Notes under the pieces: generated by a model
Seen by the model: only the letters and a program-made list of their open reading frames with translations
Told to the model about the DNA's origin: nothing
Database searches by the model: none
NCBI GenBank assembly: GCA_900554955.1
Contig: USJH01000022.1
Span: 1-10,880, forward strand
From: an uncultured Clostridia bacterium
Lineage (GTDB): Bacteria > Bacillota > Clostridia > Christensenellales > UBA1242
DNA: 10,880 nucleotides
Direction of reading: 5' to 3'
In this document: in pieces, positions 6,847-10,880 of the stretch
Position numbering within the stretch: the first letter of the stretch is position 1
Layout of the letters: each line of letters begins with the position of its first letter
Position numbers and translations under genes: made by a program

Positions 6847-8048
6847 TAAAAACAGGTGCAATATTTACATATATTCTGGTATTATTTGCAGTTTTATTTA
6901 AAATGAATATTTTTAAACCGAATATTTTTATCGCGGCAGAACCTGTGACAAATAGTGAAAAAACGGTTGAAGAAGAACTTTCTCAATCAACTTCTGAAGT
7001 GTTAGATGACATTGATTTTTCTGAACTTGAAGACTTAGTGTCTTGCATTGATTTTGATTTTTTTAATGGTAAAACTTTTAAGCAATATGTGAAAGATGTT
7101 ATTGACGGGAAAGAAGATTTTGACATTTCTGATTTCTTTCAGATTATTAAAGTTTTGATTTTGAAAAATATTAAATCTATAATTTCTCCACTTTTGATTG
7201 TTCTGTGTGTCGCTCTTTTGTGTGTTTTGTTTTCAAATATGCAGTCAGGCAAAATTGGTCAACAACTTGAAATAGTATATCTGATTTGTTTTTCGGTTGT
7301 GGTTATTATTGTTTCTGTGATCATTTCCAAACTCGTTTTTAATTCTAAAAATGGCATTGTGAAAATGCAGAAGAACATGAATGCAATTTTTCCGATTTTG
7401 CTTTTGCTTATGTCGAATATGGGTGGTGCTATATCGGCAAAAGCATATACGCCACTTGTGTCTGTTTTGTCAAATATCATTTCTAACATTTTTGTATATT
7501 TTTTACTTCCATTGTTTTCCTTAAGTTTGGTTCTTTCAATCATTTCTCACATTTCATCAAACACTAAATTGAATAAGTTGAATGGATTTATCAAGTCGCT
7601 TTTTAAGTGGGTTATCGGTTCTGTGTGTGCTGTGTTTATGGGTTATCTTGCGATAAAGGGTTTCACTGCAGGGGCGAGTGATGGGATAAGCATTAAGGCA
7701 ACAAAATATGCAATTAAAAATTATGTTCCAATTCTTGGTGGATATATTTCAGAAGGATTTGAACTTGTTAAGGCTGGAAGCATGATTGTTAAAAATGCAA
7801 TTGGATTTGTTGGATCGCTTGTTATTCTTTTTATAAGTTTACTTCCGATTTTATCAATTGCGATTTGTGAACTTGGATTGAAGTTGATTTCAGGAATTTT
7901 GGAACCGGTTGGTGCTACAAAAACGGCAAATTTGCTTGATTCAATTTCGGGCAGTTTGAAACTTCTTTCTGCAATTGTGATTGGGGTTGCTGTGATGTAT
8001 TTTTTAACAATATATTTGATCACTTGCACTGCTGTAAACATTATTTAG
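6786..8048 (+). CDS. spoIIIAE: Stage III sporulation protein AE (start uncertain)
   Basis: Polytopic membrane protein of the SpoIIIA channel, made with an N-terminal signal-like segment. Counting from 6786, a hydrophobic stretch at 24-38 is followed by an acidic linker (52-118) and several membrane spans (about 132-149, 162-184, 200-215, 224-256, 272-290, 341-361 and 394-412). The conserved segment KYAIKNYVPILGGYISEGFE followed by LVKAGS and KNAIG (307-340) is diagnostic. The start is a problem. ATG 6786 has AGGGGG at 6768-6773, 12 bases away, but lies 61 bases inside spoIIIAD and gives a long Cys- and Asn-containing N-terminus. The next ATG (6903) removes the signal segment. Only non-standard codons such as ATA or ATT lie between, near 6840-6850. 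The body of the gene is certain; B. subtilis SpoIIIAE is about 399 residues. Confidence 0.9.
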   Translation: MYSCFAAYKRTCKCNNFHNIIKTGAIFTYILVLFAVLFKMNIFKPNIFIAAEPVTNSEKTVEEELSQSTSEVLDDIDFSELEDLVSCIDFDFFNGKTFKQYVKDVIDGKEDFDISDFFQIIKVLILKNIKSIISPLLIVLCVALLCVLFSNMQSGKIGQQLEIVYLICFSVVVIIVSVIISKLVFNSKNGIVKMQKNMNAIFPILLLLMSNMGGAISAKAYTPLVSVLSNIISNIFVYFLLPLFSLSLVLSIISHISSNTKLNKLNGFIKSLFKWVIGSVCAVFMGYLAIKGFTAGASDGISIKATKYAIKNYVPILGGYISEGFELVKAGSMIVKNAIGFVGSLVILFISLLPILSIAICELGLKLISGILEPVGATKTANLLDSISGSLKLLSAIVIGVAVMYFLTIYLITCTAVNII

Positions 8049-8055
8049 GTGGGTC

Positions 8056-8229
8056 ATGAAACAGTTTATTTTGAACATTATTATTTGTTGTTTATTTGAA
8101 GTTTTCACGGGAGTTTTAGTTCCTGATGGGGTGATGAAAAAATCGCTATTGTCGGTGATTTCAATCTATTTGCTTTATGTTTTAATTGTCCCAGTGTTGT
8201 CTTTTATCAGGAATGTTGAATTTTTATAA
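8056..8229 (+). CDS. spoIIIAF: Short SpoIIIAF: membrane part only, ring-building domain absent
   Basis: A 57-codon gene starts at ATG 8056 with AGGTGG (8047-8052) as ribosome site, seven bases after the spoIIIAE stop. The product has two hydrophobic helices (about 4-22 and 31-51) around the turn LVPDGVMKK, followed by VISIYLLYVLIVPVLSFI. Two membrane helices with a L.P.G.M.K turn and a Pro in the second helix are the N-terminal part of SpoIIIAF, and the position between AE and AG is that of spoIIIAF. B. subtilis SpoIIIAF is about 206 residues and carries a soluble ring-building domain after these helices. Here translation stops at TAA 8227-8229, and only 102 bases remain before spoIIIAG. The domain is therefore really absent at this locus, not just out of frame. 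It could be a reduced but working protein or a decayed remnant. Confidence 0.75.
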   Translation: MKQFILNIIICCLFEVFTGVLVPDGVMKKSLLSVISIYLLYVLIVPVLSFIRNVEFL

Positions 8230-8240
8230 ATTGCAATAAA

Positions 8241-8330
8241 ATGTCACAAATTGGGGAAAGTATGCTTGAATTTCACGCAAAAACGATAAAAAATGCGGTT
8301 TTTATTTATATTGTAAATTTTGGAGGCTGA
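8241..8330 (+). CDS. Possible 29-codon leader ORF before spoIIIAG
   Basis: This small open frame fills the gap between the short spoIIIAF and spoIIIAG. It starts at ATG 8241 (MSQIGESMLEFHAK...), or at ATG 8262 with GGGGAAAG just before it, which would give 22 residues. It ends in TGA 8328-8330, two bases before the spoIIIAG start and running through the GGAGG ribosome site of that gene. This layout would suit translational coupling. I know no family for it, and so short an open frame in AT-rich DNA may be chance. Confidence 0.2.
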   Translation: MSQIGESMLEFHAKTIKNAVFIYIVNFGG

Positions 8331-8331
8331 A

Positions 8332-8874
8332 ATGGAAGAACAAAAACAAGGCAATAATATTTTTAAAAATATAGTTTCAAGGTTAACAAATTTTAAGCAC
8401 TTTAAAACAATTTTTGTTGTTTTTTTATCAATAATTGTTGTTGTGATTTTTGCGAGTTCTTTTAAAAGAAAAACTGTCAAAAATAGTTCCTCTTCGACAA
8501 AAACTTCTTCGCTTGCAATTGAATATTGTAAAAGTCAAGAGAATAGACTTGAACAAGTCTTAGAAAACGTCAAGGGCATTTCGAATGTGAAGGTGTTTGT
8601 GATGGTTGATGAAGGCCCAACTCTTAGATATGTTGAAGACTCTTCAAAGTCTGATTCGCAAAACAATAACACCATAACGACAACAACTGTAATTGTTAAA
8701 AATGGGACAATTTCTCAACCGATTGTTGTTGTTGAAACTCTTCCAAAAATTAAAGGTGTTCTTGTGATTGCAAAAGGTGCGGGCAACATTAAAACAAAAT
8801 CAATGCTAACAAACATAATTTCAAGTGTTCTTTGCATAAACATTTCTAATGTAGAAGTGTTGGAGGGAAGATAA
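8332..8874 (+). CDS. spoIIIAG: Stage III sporulation protein AG
   Basis: Ring-forming bitopic membrane protein; in B. subtilis SpoIIIAG forms a large oligomeric ring in the space between mother cell and forespore. A basic N-terminus precedes one membrane helix (26-42). A Ser/Thr/Lys-rich linker follows, then the ring-building domain: EYCKSQENRLEQVLENVKGI, SNVKVFVMV (85-92), a low-complexity S/N/T loop (104-120), and the hallmark LPKIKGVLVIAKGAGN (137-152). The 180 residues compare with about 229 in B. subtilis, with a shorter linker and loop. The start is ATG 8332, five bases after GGAGG (8322-8326). An in-frame TTG at 8320 lies on that site and is rejected. The stop TAA overlaps an ATG at 8874 that leads into the spoIIIAH frame. 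Confidence 0.93.
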   Translation: MEEQKQGNNIFKNIVSRLTNFKHFKTIFVVFLSIIVVVIFASSFKRKTVKNSSSSTKTSSLAIEYCKSQENRLEQVLENVKGISNVKVFVMVDEGPTLRYVEDSSKSDSQNNNTITTTTVIVKNGTISQPIVVVETLPKIKGVLVIAKGAGNIKTKSMLTNIISSVLCINISNVEVLEGR

Positions 8875-8906
8875 TGAAAATTCTATTTTTTAGGGAGGGA
8901 AAACAT

Positions 8907-9374
8907 ATGAGCAAGAAAAAGAAAATTTTTATTTTAATTTCAATGGTGGCATTACTTTTGGTTACAGGATATTTAAATATCGCACTTAACAAAAAGGATA
9001 GTGATCTTGAAGCAAGTTCAAGCACTGCAAACTTTTTTACAAGTTGCAGAGCAGACAAAATTTCTTCAAGAAATTATCAGCTTGAAATTTATGATTCTAT
9101 TATTGCAACATCATCTGATGCAAAAGAAATTGAATCTGCAAAAAGTGAAAGAAAAAATATTGCTGCAAAAATGGAACAAGAACTTGTTTTGGAAAATAAA
9201 ATTGCAGCAACCGGATATGATGATGTGATTGTAACTTTTGCTTCAGACAATGTTAACGTTTTTGTTAAAACTGCAAATGGTCTTGCAAGTGATGAAGTTG
9301 CCAGAATTCTTGCAATTTTGGTTGATGAACTTCACGTTAAAGCAACAAATGTTAAAGTTACTCCAGTTGCATAA
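8907..9374 (+). CDS. spoIIIAH: Stage III sporulation protein AH
   Basis: Bitopic mother-cell membrane protein whose extracellular domain, in B. subtilis, binds forespore SpoIIQ and forms the channel ring. After MSKKKK a membrane helix spans about 7-24. A polar linker follows, then the YscJ-like ring-building domain: SSRNYQLEIYDSI (53-65), a long Lys/Glu helix (72-98), IAATGYDDVIVTFASDNVNVFVKT (99-122), and the end VKATNVKVTPV. The 155 residues compare with about 218 in B. subtilis; the shortening is in the linker after the helix. I choose ATG 8907 because AGGGAGG (8892-8898) lies eight bases upstream. The in-frame ATG at 8874, overlapping the spoIIIAG stop, would add 11 residues and is the alternative. 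This is the last gene of the operon, with a terminator 10 bases later. Confidence 0.93.
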   Translation: MSKKKKIFILISMVALLLVTGYLNIALNKKDSDLEASSSTANFFTSCRADKISSRNYQLEIYDSIIATSSDAKEIESAKSERKNIAAKMEQELVLENKIAATGYDDVIVTFASDNVNVFVKTANGLASDEVARILAILVDELHVKATNVKVTPVA

Positions 9375-9384
9375 ACTTCAATTT

Positions 9385-9411
9385 AAAAGGTGTAAAAATG
9401 CACCTTTTTTT
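9385..9411 (+). terminator. Rho-independent terminator of the spoIIIA operon
   Basis: AAAAGGTG (9385-9392) pairs with CACCTTTT (9401-9408). A possible T-G pair closes a small A-rich loop, and the second arm runs into a T tract that continues past 9411. It starts 10 bases after the spoIIIAH stop. Confidence 0.85.
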
Positions 9412-9464
9412 ATTTTTTATTCTTTTTGTGAAAGTTTTGATTGTTGTTTTATTTGCTTATAATT

Positions 9465-9533
9465 TGCTAAACATTTAGTGTGAAATCAGTGTATAAATGA
9501 TTTGATAATTTGCTGATTCTTTAGCATTTTTTT
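9465..9533 (+). repeat. Nested inverted repeat with following T tract in the spoIIIAH-asp23 gap
   Basis: The gap between spoIIIAH and the asp23 gene is 277 bases and very AT-rich. Inside it TGCTAAA (9465-9471) is the reverse complement of TTTAGCA (9520-9526), and AATCAG (9484-9489) pairs with CTGATT (9513-9518). The two stems are nested with a 12-base bulge on the left and a 23-base loop. Seven T follow (9527-9533). A TATAAT lies just before (9458-9463), with TTGATT only 15 bases upstream of it. It might be a folded RNA or a second terminator. In DNA this AT-rich, chance is a serious alternative. Confidence 0.3.
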
Positions 9534-9590
9534 GTTGCATTTCTGATGTTTTATATTTATATAAAAATTAAAATGTAAATTTTAAAATCG

Positions 9591-9619
9591 TTGCATGTGG
9601 GAAATATTTATGATATACT
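9591..9619 (+). promoter_or_regulatory. Vegetative (SigA-type) promoter of the asp23-family gene
   Basis: TTGCAT (9591-9596) and TATACT (9614-9619) are separated by 17 bases. A TG at 9611-9612 makes an extended -10 (TGaTATACT), the same form as the efp promoter in this window. Transcription would start near 9626, about 26 bases before the ATG at 9652, and should continue into the next gene. Confidence 0.7.
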
Positions 9620-9651
9620 TATTTTGCTATATTAAATTAAGCGAGGTTTTT

Positions 9652-10038
9652 ATGGCTGTTAGAAAACAAAAAATGATTGAAAGTGAAGAAGGAAGTCTTT
9701 CATATAAAAGAAATGTTGTGCATTCTATTGTTAAACTTGCAACTCAAGAGATCAATGGAATTGCTTCTCTTTGCACAAATGCTTTTCCTTTTTGGAAGCA
9801 ACTTTTTAATAAGAATTATAACCGTGGAGTTATAATTGAGTTTGGCGAGGATAATGACGTTTATGTTGAAGTATATGTAAACGTTCTTTTCGGCTATTCT
9901 GTTAAAGATGTTGCATTCCGTGTTCAAGAGAACATTAAAAGTTCAATTGAATCTATGACCGAATATAAAGTTTCATCAATCAACGTTAATGTTGTTGGTG
10001 TTGTTTTTGTTGAAAGCGAGGAAACTCAAAGCGTTTAA
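9652..10038 (+). CDS. Asp23/Gls24 family envelope stress protein
   Basis: Member of the Asp23/Gls24 (DUF322) family, like YqhY and YloU of Bacillus, implicated in cell-envelope stress or the control of fatty-acid synthesis. The 128 residues show the family plan: a GSLSYKRNVVHSIVKLATQEINGIASL start (about 14-40), RGVIIEFGEDNDVYVEVYVNVLFGYSVKDVAFRVQENIKSSIESMTEYKVSSINVNVVGVVF (about 58-119), and a short acidic tail. There is no signal peptide or membrane span, so it is cytoplasmic. ATG 9652 is chosen because GAGG (9643-9646) lies five bases upstream and the promoter fits. An in-frame upstream ATG at 9595 would lie in the promoter. In many Clostridia an Asp23-family gene sits between spoIIIAH and nusB, as its position here suggests. 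The next gene starts 22 bases later with no terminator between. Confidence 0.92.
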   Translation: MAVRKQKMIESEEGSLSYKRNVVHSIVKLATQEINGIASLCTNAFPFWKQLFNKNYNRGVIIEFGEDNDVYVEVYVNVLFGYSVKDVAFRVQENIKSSIESMTEYKVSSINVNVVGVVFVESEETQSV

Positions 10039-10060
10039 ATTTATTTTTGTGGGGTTACAA

Positions 10061-10880
10061 ATGAAAAAGAAAAGAAATATTTTTGCAATTGTTATTTCAT
10101 GCCTTGGCATTTTGCTCGTCGCAGATATTGTTTTGTTTGCATTTAAGATTTTTAAATTATGGTTATTTTTAACCTTTCTTTGTGCAAGTTTAATTGGAAT
10201 TACTGTTTGTTTGGTTTTGCTTTTAAAAACCATCAAAAAAATTAAAATTATGCAACTTAAACAATCAAGTTCAAACAAAACAACGGGCAACTATATGCTT
10301 GATGTTTACACTTTGCTTGGAATCCCACCACAATATAACAAAGATGGATCGCTGAAAAATATTTATGAAATTTTGCAAATTAAACCGGTTTATGATGAAA
10401 ATGGAAACAGAGTTTATACTGTTTATGAACTTCTTGGAATTAAACCAATGATAGATGCAAATGGCAATGAAATTCCACAGGTTTTTGCAATAAAAAACAG
10501 GGCAAATCGAATTGCCAGAGTTTCTTTGTCAACTGTATTTTTGACAAGAAAGCTTTCGCCTGAAGAAGAAGAACAAAAGATAATTCGAGAGACTTTAGAG
10601 CAGAAGCTTAAAGAAGCTGAGCAAACTGGAGACAATAAAAAAGCTGAAGCAATTAAGAAGGCAATCAAAGCTCAAGACAAAAAGAAAGATGCAAAAAAGA
10701 AGAGTGCAGAGAAAGCGGTTGCATATAAGGCTGCAGCTTCAAACCCTAAGAATGCAAAATTTGAAAGTTATAAACCAACAGCTAAAGAACCAGTTATAGT
10801 GAAAGCTCCAAAAATTTCAAATATTTTTGGAAATTTTAAATCAACAAAACCACAAGAAAGGACAGTTGAATCGGCACCGG
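10061..10880 (+). CDS. Unrecognised two-helix membrane protein with 20-residue repeats (3' end outside window)
   Basis: The frame is open from ATG 10061 (ribosome site TGGGGT at 10050-10055) to the window edge, giving 273 residues without a stop. I do not recognise the family. After MKKKR come two hydrophobic helices (about 6-28 and 33-56) with a very short turn, so both ends should lie in the cytoplasm. A basic linker (57-68) is followed by three tandem repeats at 82-140, with consensus [VI]Y-E-[LI]-L-G-I-K-P-x-x-D-x-N-G-N, and the start of a fourth at 141 (VFAI). Residues 166-225 are rich in Lys, Glu, Ala and Gln and probably helical or coiled coil. The tail (226-273) is rich in Lys and Pro and looks disordered. 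It follows the asp23-family gene by 22 bases, probably in one transcript. Topology and place recall AmaP, the membrane anchor of Asp23 in Staphylococcus, but I see no sequence match. Confidence 0.8.
   Translation, partial: MKKKRNIFAIVISCLGILLVADIVLFAFKIFKLWLFLTFLCASLIGITVCLVLLLKTIKKIKIMQLKQSSSNKTTGNYMLDVYTLLGIPPQYNKDGSLKNIYEILQIKPVYDENGNRVYTVYELLGIKPMIDANGNEIPQVFAIKNRANRIARVSLSTVFLTRKLSPEEEEQKIIRETLEQKLKEAEQTGDNKKAEAIKKAIKAQDKKKDAKKKSAEKAVAYKAAASNPKNAKFESYKPTAKEPVIVKAPKISNIFGNFKSTKPQERTVESAP
10301..10480 (+). repeat. Three tandem 19-20-codon repeats inside the membrane-protein gene
   Basis: Aligned units begin at Val82, Ile101 and Val121 of the protein. They read VYTLLGIPP then KDG, IYEILQIKP then DENGN, and VYELLGIKP then DANGN. 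The first unit is one residue shorter than the others. The DNA copies have diverged (synonymous and other changes throughout), so this is a protein-level repeat, old enough to be under selection, and not a recent slippage product. Confidence 0.8.

Noticed and set aside
8278..8300. AAAAAC/GTTTTT hairpin before spoIIIAG
   Set aside because: It is a weak AT-only stem with a 13-base loop, inside AT-rich DNA where such matches are expected by chance, and no T tract defines a terminator.
8056..8331. SpoIIIAF broken by a simple frameshift
   Set aside because: The other forward frames after 8150 also meet stops (for example TGA at 8217-8219), and too few bases remain before spoIIIAG to encode the missing domain, so a single indel cannot explain it.
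10301..10480. DNA-level tandem repeat or slippage array
   Set aside because: The copies differ widely at the nucleotide level, so the repeat is meaningful only in the protein.

Overview
The window is about 10.9 kb of AT-rich DNA carrying only forward-strand genes. It looks chromosomal, from a low-GC Gram-positive bacterium of the Bacillota, most likely a member of the Clostridia or a close relative. Four things point there: the housekeeping block infB-rbfA-nrnA-truB, a Bacillus-type EF-P with Lys32 in a PGKG loop, a whole spoIIIA sporulation operon, and an Asp23/Gls24 gene just after it. I see no tRNA, rRNA, insertion sequence, phage gene or CRISPR array. Species cannot be read from the sequence.

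Region 1 (1-4122) is a tightly packed translation/RNA operon: the 3' part of infB (IF-2), then rbfA, nrnA (DHH phosphoesterase), truB (tRNA pseudouridine-55 synthase) and an endonuclease IV-type TIM-barrel gene (nfo-like). rbfA/nrnA, nrnA/truB and truB/nfo overlap by 11, 1 and 8 bases, which suggests translational coupling. A DNA repair-type gene occupies the place after truB where ribF is often found.

Region 2 (4119-4785) is efp with its own good vegetative promoter (TTGATT-17-TATACT with extended -10) and a rho-independent terminator.

Region 3 (about 4774-9411) is the spoIIIA operon: spoIIIAA, AB, AC, AD, AE, a very short AF, AG and AH, ended by a terminator. A SigE-like promoter lies directly behind, and partly on, the efp terminator. 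Together the products should form the SpoIIIA channel that links mother cell and forespore: AA is the ATPase, AB to AE are membrane parts, and AF, AG and AH are normally ring-forming bitopic proteins. The AF gene is only 57 codons long. It keeps the two membrane helices and lacks the ring-building domain. AG and AH are also shorter than in B. subtilis.

Region 4 (9412-10880) starts with an AT-rich gap holding a nested inverted repeat and a strong vegetative promoter. An asp23-family gene follows, then an open-ended gene for a protein with two N-terminal membrane helices, three 19-20-residue repeats (consensus like VYELLGIKP..D.NGN) and a Lys/Glu/Ala-rich tail. I do not recognise this last family. 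Its position and topology suggest a membrane partner for the Asp23 protein, and it is the most novel item in the window.
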